This document shows positions 36,073-48,550 of a DNA stretch of 64,000 nucleotides, in pieces; within the stretch, counting starts at the first letter, position 1, and every line of letters starts with the position of its first letter. The notes below the pieces were generated by a model that had not been told where the DNA came from, did no database searches, and worked only from the letters and a program-made list of their open reading frames with translations. Position numbers and translations under genes: made by a program. Location: assembly GCA_016801885.1 (NCBI GenBank), contig JAFBJY010001315.1, positions 124,001-188,000 on the forward strand, given 5' to 3'. This DNA is from Toxotes chatareus. Taxonomy: Eukaryota; Chordata; Actinopteri; Toxotidae.

Positions 36073-37000
36073 ATGAGTGTGAATGAGTAACTGCGTGTGA
36101 ATGGAGGAATTGTTGCTTAATGTTGCTGCTGTAGTTTGGTTAGCTGCGTGCTTGGTGTTTGCAGGGGGAATGATTTGGTAAGCAACAAAGGGGAGAGTAA
36201 ATTCTGAGTAATGTCTCATGAAGTCTGAGCAGTACAGAGCTGGGGTGAGCGGAGCTTGAGGTCTGCACGGGTAGGGGTGTTTTGAAGGATCCTCTCATGG
36301 ATGCCACTTTTGGTGTTGAGAGGTCTGTACGGGTAGAAATGTTTTGAGAAAACATACCTTTTACAGATACGGCTCTCAAATATCCTAAAATACAGGATGA
36401 GAGGTTTGCACAGGTAAAAGAGTATTGTTCTGCTGTGCCCTGTTTTTAGTGAGAAAACAGGAAGGGTTATCTTAGGATGGTGATCACTTGCAAGTAAAGT
36501 AAGGCTGGCCGAATATTGCTGAGGGCAATACTGGCCAGTTGTTTAAAGTGTACATATGAGACTGCACAGATTATTGTTGTCTGTGTCCAGTTGTCTGCAA
36601 CAGTTGTATATAAAGTATATGTGTGTAATTTGTGTTTATTATAATTGTGAGTGTGTTTGAGACGTGCTGTAGAGAGGAGATAGTGTAAATAATATAAATA
36701 GTGTAAATAGTGTTGATAATCTGAGTGAAAAGTTTCCCATTGGACATATAATTTGTGGAATAATAGCATTAGTGGCTTTCTTATTGTTCTTTTCGTTGAA
36801 TGGAGAGTGATCGAAGATATCAGCTAAAATACAGTGATCAGCTGAAGTAGTAAAAATTAAATAATGGTAAGTTATATGAATGGATCCAATATAATAACAT
36901 AAACAAATAAGAATAATAAATATATTAAATAATATAGCAAACATGTAAGAATATTGAATAAAACTAACAAATAATAAAGAAAAGTTTTTAAAGTTTATAG
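36073..37000 (+). other. Retroviral leader continuing after the hAT; no coding frame
   Basis: G- and T-rich, C-poor plus strand with several GGTCTGCACGGGTA/GGTCTGTACGGGTAG/GGTTTGCACAGGTA variants at about 36261, 36332 and 36402, a loose internal repeat spaced about 70 bp. Minus-strand frames here (36467-36769, 36639-36944) are low-complexity shadows. Confidence 0.45.
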
Positions 37001-37007
37001 ACGGATG

Positions 37008-38380
37008 GAAGATGAAAGCAGTGGTGAGGACGAAATAGTGTCTTTAGACCATTCTGTGCAGGAAGAAAATCCAGAGACAACAGTGGCAAGATGATTCATT
37101 AATCAGCCTAAAATTGTGGAATAATTTCCAGCACTAGACTGGACTCATATACTGCACAGGCTGTGGACCCCGGTCTTATTGCCTCCTCTATTCAACAACT
37201 CTGTGATGATCCTAGTGCAATAGTAGCTGTGCCTTTAAAACCACTCATGAGAATTCCTGAAAACACATGCCTAGTGGGGTTAAACACAGGATCGAAGAAT
37301 CCAAGACTTTCTGTTACAGTGGTGCCCAGGAGACTGCAGTGGAAACAAGAAAATTTGGCTGGCTGGTCAAAGTGCCAGGTGAAGACGGAGAGGAGGACCT
37401 GAGGTTTGATTACAGACAAAACAGAAAATTAAAACCCTGCCTTACTGCACATAAAATTATTGTATTACCAAAAAACCAAAGAAGTTTCTAGACCCACACC
37501 CAGTGAAGCCAGACAAACATACATGGGGACAAAGGTGATAAAAGGTGGTGCATCGACACTGGAGTTGGTGATAAGACAGCAGCCAGACAATGAAAAGCAG
37601 ACTAGACTCTGCATGAAGAAGTGGCACAAAAGAACCACTGGACGGCTACAATGGCCTAAGGGAGGAATCTTCATGGAGGCCTGTTGTGATGAGGTGGAAG
37701 CTAGCATCAAACATCATAAAGCTAGAGAGACTATCAACAGCAGATTAGGCAAAAGAGCAAGGGGAGAGAGAGGTATTGAGATGGTTTTAGGCAGAAAGAG
37801 CGAAGACAAGTGCTAAATGTAACACAACTGCCAATAGTGGAGGAGAAGCAGGCACCAATAAAAGTGAAAACAGCAGAGAGACACACACAGGCAGAAACAA
37901 CAGAAACGGCCTTCAGCCCCACAGTGGCATGATAAGCCTCCCCCATATGCATCTAATACAGCAACGCCACTGTCAGGGCTATATCCTCTAGTGCAGGTAA
38001 AAGATCAGCTTCAGGGAGAGATTAAAGGAGCGCTATCAGGAAAATTTACAGGTAAAGATGGAAACACTGCCAGAAGAAGAGGGAGAAATAGTGTATGTAT
38101 TGTCCCCAGTAGTGTGAGGAGTGAAAGAAAGTGTAAATATGGAGGATCAGAGATTCCTTAATATGAGGCAATGGATTAGGAGCCAGACCCCTGGAGCACA
38201 AGCTGATAGAAAGGAATACACAGAGATTGAGGAAAAGGTCAGCAAGAGAGGGAAAGAGAAAAAGAGCTGTAGTACATGTTGGTATGAATTGAGCTTGAAG
38301 AAAAACAAAATATGGAAAAATATCGTGCTGCAGCTGAAAAAATAAGAGGCAGCTCAACAATTCAAAATGTGCTAAACGCA
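37008..38380 (+). pseudogene. gag-like remnant of the endogenous retrovirus
   Basis: Position between leader and pol is the main evidence. A frame from the ATG at 37008 is acidic (MEDESSGEDEIVSLD) and stops after 29 codons. Later frames at 37267-37491, 37460-37816 and 38121-38345 are rich in Lys, Arg and Glu, with no domain I can name. No CCHC zinc knuckle is evident, and stops break every frame. I cannot tell matrix, capsid or nucleocapsid regions apart. Confidence 0.4.
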
Positions 38381-38979
38381 CCTACATCACAAAGTACTCC
38401 ACACCACTTCTCTATTCTGATCAAATGCCAATCAGTCTTTTAGGAGAGATATTTTGTCTCTCTAAGAGCTAATGTCATGTGTACACCAGATGGAGTTTGG
38501 TTGGATCTGCCCCAGACTCCTCAACCTCCCCTAGCCATCATGATGCCATCCTCTGTAGTCCAAAATTCCATGACAGCAGAAAAAGCAGCTGTATATTGGA
38601 TACAATTAATACAAAAGTCAAACTTGGAGCATGAGTGGTCCCCAGTGGAAAATATGGGCACAGAGCCAATTCAGTGAAGCAAATGAACCACCACTTCCCT
38701 GCATTATACTCTTCAGTATGATGCACAACAGGAACATGTGGACTATGCAAAACCTATGAATCTCATGACTTAGGACCAGTGGTGAAATCTGCTTGCAAGT
38801 TCCTCACTGGAAACGATTTCTGAATAAAAACCTGCATGTATCTGCAGACAAACAATACAGTAGAATATAATTTAGCACACACGATGAGGGACAGGCAGAA
38901 AAAGTTTTAACTGTTAGAGAAACTCCTAAACAATTACCACTCACAGTAAAACATGAACTACTTAAACAGATACCTACAC

Positions 38980-39985
38980 AATTATGGTCACAACACAAGA
39001 CAGATGTAGGGTTAGTGAAATCTGCACAGCCGGTCCGAATTAAACTCAAACCTAACATTACATTGCCCTACAAAAAGTAATATCCACTAAAACAACACAG
39101 GCTGTAGAAGGCATCAAACCCACAACTGAGGGTTTGTTAGCTGCAGGGGGGTTAATTAAAACCAAAAGCCCCTGCAACACTCCAATTTATCCAATCCGAA
39201 AGCCACATTCTACTGATTATTGTTTAGTGCATGACCTGCACATTGTCAACTCCATAGTTGATGCAGAAACCCCATTGTGCCAGATTCACACACACTTCTA
39301 TCAAATATCCCACCAGACACCCGGTGGTATGCTGTTATAGATCTATGCTCAGCATTTTCAGTGTACCTTTACATCCTGATTCACAACACTTGCAAATTTG
39401 CATTCACATTTCAAAACCAACAGTTTTGTCGTTTGCCACAAGGATGTGGAGAGCCCAACAATATTTAGCAGGGTTCTAGCTGAAGATTTGCATCATCTCA
39501 ATGTCCAGAGCACTATAATCCAATATATGGATGACATTTTGCTCGCCAGCCCTACTAAAGCTCAGTGTGGAAAAGATTCTATCACTGTGCTAACAGCATT
39601 GGCTAAGGGGGGACACAAAGTTAGCTAAATGTGAGATAAAAAAAAGTAAATGTAAGATAAACTCCAATTCTGCCAAGAAGAGGTAGAATATTTAGGAAGA
39701 AAGCTTAGTGGTAATCACAGAAAAATTGCCTCCTCTAACATAGAAGCAATCACCAACAGACCAAAACCACAGACAGCAGGACAAATGCTGATTTTTCTGG
39801 GCATGGCTGGATACAGTAGAGCTTGGATTTGTGATTATGCTATCAAAGCTGCACCTCTGAGATCACTGATTCGTGCTATAGGACAGACAGCTCAGCCACA
39901 CTGCAGTGGACTGATGTTGCTGAACAAAATTTTCAAGCACTCAAACATGATCTGCAAACTGCTTCTGCACTAGGAAACCCTGATT
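38980..39985 (+). pseudogene. Retroviral reverse transcriptase remnant (pol)
   Basis: Frames 39134-39340, 39258-39479, 39398-39628 and 39785-39973 carry successive parts of an RT in register with family order: KSPCNTPIYPIRKP (fingers), FCRLPQGCGEPNN (the LPQG motif), YMDD at about 39524-39535 (catalytic motif; most gamma-type elements have YVDD) and FLGMAGYSRAW (connection to RNase H). Changes of frame between these pieces and internal stops show it cannot be translated as one protein. The protease expected upstream is not recognisable. Confidence 0.85.
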
Positions 39986-39989
39986 GTAG

Positions 39990-40502
39990 TAAAGCATTTT
40001 ATCTGTATGTTGCAGAAAGATCGGGGCTATGCATGTGCAATATTGATGCAAGACACTCCAGTTGGTAAGCAACCATCAGCATATTATAGCACCAAATTGG
40101 ACAATACTGATGGGGTTAGCACTTCTGGTGGAGCAGGGTGCTAGCTGCAGCAGTCTTTGCATTTCAAAAGCATCTTCTATTACCATGGGACATCCAGGTA
40201 CTTCATACACATCCCATCAATTACATGCATTACTGACAAGTCCCGGTTTTGTTTTAACACAAGCAAGAAAAACTGGCTATGAGGTAATTCTCTCTGCACC
40301 AGAACTAACTATCCAACATTGCAACACAGTTAATGCAGCAACACGCATGGTATTACCTGAAGAGGGCACTCCTCATGACTGTGTCCAACAAACAAAGGCT
40401 TTCATGAAACCAAGAGAAGATATACATAATCAAGCAATACCAGCAGCTTTAACTTATTTTGTTGAAGGTTCAGCACATCCGAAAAAAATGAGTCCTTCAT
40501 AG
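39990..40502 (+). pseudogene. RNase H / connection region remnant (pol)
   Basis: Frame 40062-40502 includes ASSITMGHPGTSYTSHQLHALL and PELTIQHCNTVNAATRMVLP, the tether and early RNase H region of gamma/epsilon-type pol. The frame ends at TAG in place of the catalytic core, and most of RNase H (expected up to about 40.5 kb) is missing or deleted. Confidence 0.7.
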
Positions 40503-40513
40503 CTAAGGGAACA

Positions 40514-41700
40514 GTGAAGACGATGAGGCTGGCTAAGCGAGCGGCTACTGAAACATGTATAGGTCCCTCACTGGTAGCAGAGGACTGTGAACCTCTCACT
40601 ACTTTAGCTTCATTGATGGAAGCGCAGCATCAGGCTAGCGTCTGTCAGTATATTGTTTGGCTTAAACAAGGGACTATTAAATGTATGCAAGCTGGACCAA
40701 ATAAAGATTTGTGTGTGAGTCCGCAACATCATTTTGAGTTACCCACATCACTGCTAAAAACAGCTGTTCTTAATGTGCATGGTCCTGACCATTGCGCAGG
40801 GGGGCCAGATCTTGAAACGTCTTAGAGCTGTTTGGTGGTCACCATTTTAGCAGCCACAGTAGATAAAACTTTGAATGACTGCATCGTATGTGCACAACAT
40901 AATGTAGCAAAGGCTTTTCAGCACCTATAGCCCATATATCGCCACCAAATGGTCCTTTTCGACACCTAATGATGGACCACATAGATATGACAGAGCATAT
41001 AAGAGGCTACAGATACGTTCTTGTGGTAATTGACAGATTTAGCAGGTGGATAGAAGCTGTTCCTACAAAAGGTCCAGATGCTAATTCAGCAGCTAAGTTT
41101 TTATGTAAAGAAGTTTTCCCAAGATTTGGTTTCCCAAACACCATCAGTTCAAATAATGGTCCTGCATTTGGAGCAAATATAATGAGGATAGCATTAACAA
41201 TGCTAGGGATCAAGCAGAAGTTTGATGTGTCTATCACCCACAGTCACAGGGTGTAGGAGAATGAGCTAATGGAACACTGAAAGCCAAGTTAGCAAAAATA
41301 ATAGCAGATAGTGATTATAAGCTTAATTGGATGGATGCTTTGCCACGTGCTTTAAGGTCTTTGAGGTCACAAACTAACCAACTAACACACCTAACACCGT
41401 ATGAAATGATGACTGGAAGACCTATGCCTGTGTCATATCTTAGAGGACCTTATCATGGGCCACTCCTAGAACAATATGAAAGAGAATTGGTGGCCTATTT
41501 GCAACATTTAACCTGAATACATAAAGTTGTGTTTCAACAGAATAAAGCTGTAACAGAAGATCGAGAAGCAGAGATCCAGCCACAACTGCAAAAGGTGACG
41601 CCTGGTGACTGGGTATCGTCAAGGTGTTCAAAAGAAAGTGGGACCAGCCCAGACGTGAAGGTCCTTTTAAAGTTACTCTAGCAACCCCAACTGCCCTTCA
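40514..41700 (+). pseudogene. Retroviral integrase remnant (pol)
   Basis: Frame 40514-40825 covers the N-terminal region. Frame 40969-41256 covers the catalytic core, with MDHIDM near its start, VLVVIDRFSRWIEA, and FPNTISSNNGPAF. In the last motif Asn (residue 62) replaces the second catalytic Asp that family members have in SDNGPAF. A TAG follows HSHRV just before the region of the catalytic Glu. Frame 41331-41516 (THLTPYEMMTGRPMP) and the FKRKWDQPRREGPF stretch at about 41624-41670 are the C-terminal part. Stop codons, frame changes and the Asp-to-Asn change make it inactive. Confidence 0.85.
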
Positions 41701-42918
41701 AGTGCAAGTAGGCAAAACATGGCTGATTGGTGGCTCAGCTCTCAATATATGCCTCCCACAAAGTGTGAAGAAGAACCCCAACCTGGTCCCAGTCAACTGG
41801 TCCAAGGCATCAGCCCACAACTGCCAACATCATGGCCAAACCCACAGCCATCTCCTCCACATCGCCAACCACAATGGGACCAGTTCCGGCCTTGGCAGCA
41901 GCCCCTGGAGTCACGGAGCCACCTCCGTCAAGAGCTGAGTCAAATGGGACCTCTGGCAGCCCCACCTCACAGAGACCCCTGGCAGCCCATGGCCTTCTCC
42001 TTGGCCAACCCCATGCAGCCCATCCAATCTGAAGGTCCTCACGGCCCCTCAGCTGCCATTCCCAGCGCTATGTCCAGAGGGTCATCAATGCCTCACCTTA
42101 CAGGAGGTGGGAGACCTCTCCACAGCAGAATATATCCGTATTCATGATAGCCTCTCACCTGAGAATCAAATTCTCATTCAGGTGATTCACGGAGGCTTAA
42201 GGCACCTCCGCGGAGAGCTGCAGAAGATGAAGAGTGTGCCAACAGCCTGTGCACTACAAGCTATTCTTGGTAGGGTGGAAACCCGCTTTGCCATCTGCTT
42301 GGGAAATCCTCAACACCATCAGAGAAGTACAGGGCAAAGATGTAAGATGTGTTTTGCCCATCACCGTGATCTCCAGCTGGAGATCACTAGTGCATTTAAT
42401 ATATATAACCTGCTTCCCAGGATTGGACAGTTTCTTCTCTTGAATAGACTGTTTTCATCTCTGGACTCACGCAATATATACTCACACTACATATCTTATC
42501 ATGGGCACAACTCACATTTCATGCAATATGATTATTATTATATTTTACTTGTGTGTGCATTAATATTCCCTCACGTGTGACGTCTCCATAGTTTCACCAT
42601 ATAGTTGACAAGTTTATATTTGCATGATTAATTCACCTTGTTAGCTTTGTTTGAAGTGTTTCACCATATAGTTGACAAGTTTATATTTACTTGGTAGAGT
42701 TACTAGTTATGTTTGTTTTCTTATTGTTCAGTCCAAGTAACAATGGCAATGTTCTCCTCTATTTTATGATTAAGTCCTTTATTCCGTTCCTTATTCTTTA
42801 TCCTGTTCTTTAATCTTCCTAGTTTCTTTTTAACATGCTGCTCAAATTTTAATGCTTTGGATCCTTACATGTATTATGAACCAGTGTTTGACATTGCACC
42901 AGTTTTGTGATGTAGTGA
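41701..42918 (+). pseudogene. Post-integrase region, possible env remnant
   Basis: Occupies the place of env between integrase and the 3' LTR. Frame 41719-42147 is Pro-, Gln- and Ser-rich (142 codons). Frame 42107-42580 reads DSLSPENQILIQVIHGGLRHL, a helical stretch. I see no furin site, fusion peptide or CX6CC motif, so env is an inference from position only. From 42581 to 42918 it is AT-rich, with the phrase TTTCACCATATAGTTGACAA repeated at about 42592 and 42659. Confidence 0.4.
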
Positions 42919-43735
42919 TGTGGATCGTTCAGGCTGGATGGATGAACCCGTCAAGGGCCAGTTGAAGCTGGGTCCAGGTCCGGCTGAGTCCCCACACCTT
43001 AATCTTATCTCTCTTAAGCTTTGTCTTCTCAAAAAATTCTAAGTGTTCAAATCTTCTTCAGAGAAAAATGCACAGAGTCAATCAGGTGCCGGATATCAGA
43101 GAGGTTGAGTCCAGAAAGCTTTATTCTACAAACACATAGTCTACAAGCATGAGAAGTCCTGCAGGAGCATCTGAATTTCACCAAGTGTACATCAGCTTTT
43201 ATATGGCGGGCTGCACCTGTTTTGAAGGACATGGCTGGGCGTATTTTGACGTTTGGGCATGTCCAATTCCATTCTCATTGATCAAGGTCAGCCAGTTTTA
43301 TTGGAGTCAGGAGTTATCACATCTACTTTTGCCTCTTCAAATACACCCCAGGGCGGATTTTAACAGGTGTCCTCTCTACCCGCACAGATGCCACCTGCTA
43401 ACCCGGCCTTGACCCTAAGTCGTTATCTAATGGTGTCAGGGAGTTTCCTTGTTCATTTTTTAAAAATTGTCCAAGCCAATCTCATCTCAGTTTTACTCCT
43501 GCAACTTTTAATAATAGTTCCTTCAAAGTTCAGTAGTGCTAGACAAAGAGTGATACACGAACAGCAGGTGTCAGACCTGGCAGGAGAGATACACAGACAG
43601 CTGGTGTCTGACCTGGTAAACACCCTGTGGAAATCCCCAAATCCCCATATTTCAGTGCACACACAGTGAAACAAAGTATAGATAGGTAAAGCATAGACAA
43701 GTTTGCAACAAACAACTTAAGACCCTGTCACCACA
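42919..43735 (+). mobile_element. 3' LTR of the endogenous retrovirus
   Basis: Starts TGTGGATCGTTCAGG and ends near CTGTCACCACA. TTTTATATGG at about 43197-43206 is TATA-like. Aligns throughout with the LTRs at 31401 and 16138 but with many substitutions. No purine-rich primer tract is obvious directly upstream. Confidence 0.75.
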
Positions 43736-46700
43736 TCGGCAGTGGGAGAACTAAAGGAGTGGATCTAGCCATCGAGCCTGTTTGGAGCATTTGATTCTGA
43801 GGTGCCCTGGAGTGGTGGGAAGGAGTGGGATTTTATCTTGTATTGTTTTTTCTTCTTCTTTCTTTCATTCTTTGTCCTGGTTTTTATGCTGTTGTTATTT
43901 TTTTTTTTATCTGTTGCTTGTTATATTGGTTATTATTGTATGTTGTCTTCTCAAAATTTGAATAATAATAATCAATGAAATAAATCACACTTTGTATAAG
44001 AGAACTACTGATTTGATTTGATGTTTGATTATTAGAAAACACCAATTTAAGCAACAAATCCTTTTCATTTACAAAGGCAACAATACTCTTTGATGACTTT
44101 CATTATCTTTTCAGAAAACTAAGTTAAATCATAAACTGTGGAACAGATTGTGGGACAGACAACAGCTCGTATTATGTAGAAGACAATGCAGCAGTGCAGC
44201 AGGTTTCTGTGTATCTTTGATATATGGTCTCCTCTCACATCTCTAATGCCTCCATGTGAACAGACTTCCTGCAACAACCTGCAGCTTCCTCACTGACCGT
44301 TTCCCTAATCTTAGTTATGAGCTGATGAGGTGGAAAAACAGGCAATTTAAAGCTTTCATGCTTCGCTGTTTTATGAATGATGCAAACATGCTGATGTCTG
44401 AATGGAAGGACTCATTGTGAATATTTTTTTAAATATATTTTCAGCTTAAAGTGAAACTCAGACATTTTTTAAATCTGAGTTTAATGTTATATGCAAATAT
44501 AAAGATATTATATTTACATTTTTTTGTTCAGTTACAAGCATCTTCTAACTTTGTCAGTTTATAGCTAATTGTTTTAGCTAATTTCAAACCTGCAGGACCC
44601 GAGCTGACAGATAACACAACTATGACTTCATACTGTAAAGAGTGCAGTGAGAGGTTTAAGTGCTTATGGTTTGCTTTGATATTGATATTATTCATGTGAC
44701 TCATCTGACCTGACACACAATAAAGACACATAACCAGCCTCTTCAAATGAGAAAAACAGATTTGCTGTACACTAAAAAGTTTACTCCAAAGTTTTTAGCA
44801 AACCCAAAGCTTCTTAACGGGTTTCTTTTTTTTAGGGTTATACCACCCACCTACAATATTAAATACTGTCTTTGAAATGATGCCAGTTACACAGCATGTG
44901 AATACGACTGTGAGGTGACATGATCCATTTCTCTTTACCTCTCATCTGACAGAACATCAGCACTTTGTTTTAAATGATGTAACATTTGAATAAACTGCTC
45001 AGAGTGAGAGGTTTTCCATCGAAGTGGTTTATTAATCACTGTGATGGAGCAGCTTTGCTGCTCAGAGGAAGGTGTGTGTTTGTGCGTCGCTCTCTAAACC
45101 TCATTAAACCTCCAGCAAATCTTGATGGAAACAAATCAGAAGTCCACTAAAAAATTATTGTAAACAAATGAGTCAATTGCCTAAATGTGTTAATGACGCC
45201 GGGAGGTTGCTTACATCATTGTTACATGACTGAGATGACCACATAGGTATAATTTATAATACATACATTTCCTGAATTCATTTCTGCATGACATTTTTAA
45301 GACAACAGTTTGGATTGTTGACCTTTACATCTTCATTTAAACTGTTGTTTCTGTTTCCCTGTAATTTCTTTACCCACCACAGATGCTCTTACCTGAGGCT
45401 GCTCACCACAAGTTTTAATTTAAAGTTATTCATTCCTTCAGCCTGGATGTTGGATGAAGTGATTATGTTCAGTGCCTTTCAGACGACAAAAGTATATTTG
45501 TGTCTGAGTATATTTTTTCTATGTGGTCATGTTGTAGCCACACTGACTCACTGTGGATTTACACGTGGCTCCTTGACTCTTGTGCAGTGATGTGTTTCTC
45601 TGGTGGTGACGGCCTCAGGGCCACAGTGACAGTATCACAGAGTCATTAACACAGTTTGGTTCACAAAAGCTAATACTGGTCTGTGCATTAGCATTAATCA
45701 CAGTGTGGGTGTTAAAATGGAGCAAACACCTGGAAGGAGACCTTTATTTTAACTGTTCAATAAACATTTCAGAGCTCTCAGTGATTGGACATTAAAATAT
45801 GAGGATTTAACTGAAGTGAGCCATTCTCATTTATTCATCAGAGCAACATTTTCCAGTGTGGTCTGTGTATTGAAAGTTCTTGGTGTGCAGGGTTTGGAGA
45901 CCTTGGGTCTGGTTCAGCTTCCTGGTTTAACATCCCACTTATTCCTCAGTCAGGTTTCAGGATCCTGAAGTATGAACTTTCAGTGCAGATAGGCGGGTGC
46001 ATAATGGAGACACAGAGACATTTTAATTAGACTAACAGGAAAACCTCCCCTCAACACTCGGCATCACTGAACTAGTCTGTCAGAATCAAGCAGCTCTGTC
46101 TGTGTGTTGACTGGCTCTGCTGCCTGAATCACTCCTACATGTTCTGCTTACTCAGGAGTCATTCTGTGATTCAGGAGCTGAGTAACGAGGCTGGAAACGA
46201 AATGACCATCCAGTCTAAATATCAGGCTTGTAGAGGCTGAGCAAACCTCTTCACATGTTTTTTTCTGTTCAGTTAAAGCCAGTCAGAGTTAGTGTCTGAG
46301 CTTGTAGCACTCAACCTTCTCTCATTTCTCTCTACATCTTTCTCATTCTTCCTCTCACCTGCTGTGTTCAGCTCATACCTGCAGCAGCAGGATAATCCTT
46401 TCTGAAACAGTTTTTAAATCAGTTTGGTCTTTGTGTGGGTTTTTTAAACAGTTGAATGTCATCAAATATTGAGCTATACTCCTGTAGCAACAGTCTGATC
46501 CAAAGAGAAAAATATTTACTCAGGCTTTTAGTCACATGGTGCATAGTTGGACAGTGAACAGGATGTGTCTTTTTGTGCATCTACATTTTGTCTGTTGATT
46601 GTTTTTAACACCAGACAACAGAAAGAAAACTGCTGTGCATAATAATGAGAATCTATTAACTGACTTGTTGAGGGCTCCTTGGTGCAAATTCAAATTTATA

Positions 46701-47250
46701 TGATTTCAATAAGGGACAATCTGAAAACAAAAAAGCAAAAATCCATTGTGTAATTGAGCTTTGTTAAAGTGATGATGTGCCTACATTGTGGTGCTAAAGG
46801 TATCAGCACCTTAATTAGATCTCTGTCAATTTGATTGTGTTAAGTTTGAATTAAGTTCATTGTAACTGTTTTAATGCTTTAACCTTTTATAGAGACAGAT
46901 CATACAGCTAGAAGCAGCTAAACATCCCTCTTTAATTCATAGGAGTAAAAAAGAAATGGATTCCAACAAACATTCAGCCTACAGATGCAATTATTTGCAT
47001 TCTTGCTGCATTTATTTTAAACTCAGAGAATCTTTATCAGAACCATGTTTAGTTCCTAAAAGTTAAAAATTACTTTACAGTATATTGTAGTGATTACTTA
47101 TGATTTAATAAATGAAGTGATTCAGACCACATGTGTAAATGTAAAAGACTATATTAGTTATAAGGTTATTGTGTTTGTCCTCATCCCAGTTCAATCTCAT
47201 GACTGGATTACAAATTTCATTTGGAAATTTACTGTTTTGATGTAAAATAA
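43736..47250. other. No gene seen; 3.5 kb of intergenic DNA
   Basis: AT-rich with T-runs (for example near 43898-43910) and no repeat I recognise. Frames such as 45288-45590 (100 codons, hydrophobic) have no Kozak-quality start and no domain. It is the longest stretch of apparently single-copy DNA in the window. Confidence 0.5.
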
Positions 47251-47389
47251 CTTCAGTGTCTCACTATGAGAGACTCCCACTCACTCATTCACTCACTGTC
47301 ACCACTGAGACAGGAGATACACTTTGAAGGAGTGAAGGTGTTTGGAAAGTTTTTCGCTGCCGTGTGTGTGTGCTTGTCTGATGTCACAG

Positions 47390-47598
47390 GCTGCAGTAAG
47401 TGGACACACAGCCAGAGACAAGTTCAGAAGTCAAACAGGAGCAGAAACAGTTGGACTGGACAGAACTTGCTCATGATTTAGGAAGAAAGAAGCACTCAGA
47501 TATTTCTGCACAATTATTGACAAGGAAGGGAGGAGCTACTGCTGTTACAAGGACAAGAGGAAACTACAGGAAAGTCCAGATCAGCTCCAAGGTTTTCA
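47390..47598 (+). repeat. 209-bp exon-like module, copy 5 (inverted relative to the others)
   Basis: Preceded by TGTGCTTGTCTGATGTCACAG, an acceptor-like site, and followed by GTAAGT, a consensus donor. The frame is open across the whole module and continues into the flank. Of the five copies this one has the best pair of splice-like borders. The apparent start is GTG at 47400. Confidence 0.7.
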
Positions 47599-47909
47599 GT
47601 AAGTCAAAACCTTTTTTAGTTGATGTCAGTGTTTCAGTTCAGTGGGATGTGTTTGTTAAATTGTCATGATGTCTAATCACACAAGAACTTCAGCCCAAAG
47701 GTTTCGGGTCCATGTTCATTTAATTTATGCTGATTGTATCTGTGAGATTTTCGGATTGTCAACTTAGGTTTTCATTTTTTTGCTTCAAAGCATTATGGTT
47801 CATGTTAAAGGAAAGGTGCCTATTTTTCAAGTTTGTCTTTTAAACTTCAAATGTTCAGAAACATTCACATGCTTTTATGTAAATTGAAATCATTTGTGGT
47901 TGTTGCTTT

Positions 47910-48040
47910 GGATCCTCCTAAATGATAGAGCATAAAATCCACAGTCCATGTCCTGTGTAAAAGGGACGTCCAAAGTTCAAAAGAAGCAAACATGAGGCTT
48001 CAGCAGTCTGACTTATATAGTTGAAACAGGCGTCCTCCAA
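47910..48040 (-). repeat. Inverted A-part segment (relative of 9360-9470)
   Basis: GAGCATAAAATCCACAGTCC and CATGAGGCTTCAGCAGTCTG are reverse complements of sequence at about 9440-9460 and 9365-9390. Together with copy 5 of the module this is an older inverted copy of about 9.36-9.92 kb. Confidence 0.7.
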
Positions 48041-48295
48041 GTCTTTTTTATCATTTATGTTGACGATCAACCACCAGTGCTTTGCATGTGGAACAGTAGT
48101 TTGCCTGCAGCCACAGATCCAGACTCTGCAGCTCTGGAGGTCGAAGTAACTGCAGAGACAAGAAAGCACAACACCATGGGAGAGAGAAGAAGCCAAGTTA
48201 GTAACATAGATTAATGGGATATGAATGTGTACAGATGGAGAGGGAGAGGAGGAGAGAGGAAATCAGTGCATCATGTGAAGTCTTCCAGCAGTGTA

Positions 48296-48550
48296 GACCT
48301 ATAGCAGCATAACTAGTGGCTCATTCAGGAAAGCCTTACTCAGCTCTGACTATAAGGTTCATCACAAGGGAAAGTTTTAAGCCTCCTCTTAAACATGAGA
48401 GGGCGTCTGCCTCCAAGAGCCAAACTAGTAGATGGTTCCACAGTAGAGCAGCCTGATATCTGAGGGCTCTGCCTCCCATTCTCTCTATTGGAGACTTTAG
48501 GAACCACAAGTAAACCTGCATTCTGGGAACACAATGTTCCAGGGTAGTAG
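48296..48550 (+). repeat. Dispersed teleost repeat (TAGCAGCATAACTA family)
   Basis: ATAGCAGCATAACTAGTGG, AAAGTTTTAAGCCTCCTC, GGTTCCACAGTAGAGCAG and GGCTCTGCCTCCCATTCT are successive hallmarks of a repeat very common in percomorph genomes. Overlapping minus-strand frames (48336-48606) are shadows. Confidence 0.8.

Larger units (their letters stand above)
31401..43735 (+). mobile_element. Decayed endogenous retrovirus with nested hAT
   Basis: An LTR at 31401-32192, leader, gag-like and pol-like remnants in that order on the plus strand, and a second LTR at 42919-43735 define a provirus. It is about 9 kb without the 3,370-bp hAT in its leader. Pol order (protease region unclear, RT, RNase H, integrase) and the post-integrase VFKRKWDQPRREGPFKV stretch resemble gamma- and epsilonretrovirus-type elements of fish. 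All frames are broken by stops and shifts. The two LTRs are clearly diverged, so either the insertion is old or they are not an original pair. I see no matching target-site duplication and no clear primer-binding site. Confidence 0.75.

Noticed and set aside
36467..36944. Minus-strand frames of about 100 codons in the leader
   Set aside because: Low-complexity Tyr/His/Leu translation of a C-poor plus strand; no domain.
45288..45590. 100-codon hydrophobic ORF as a membrane protein
   Set aside because: Weak start context, T-rich DNA that favours Phe/Leu codons by chance, and no homologue known to me.
43736..47250. Hidden gene in the single-copy stretch
   Set aside because: I found no exon with both splice sites and a domain; only short AT-rich frames.
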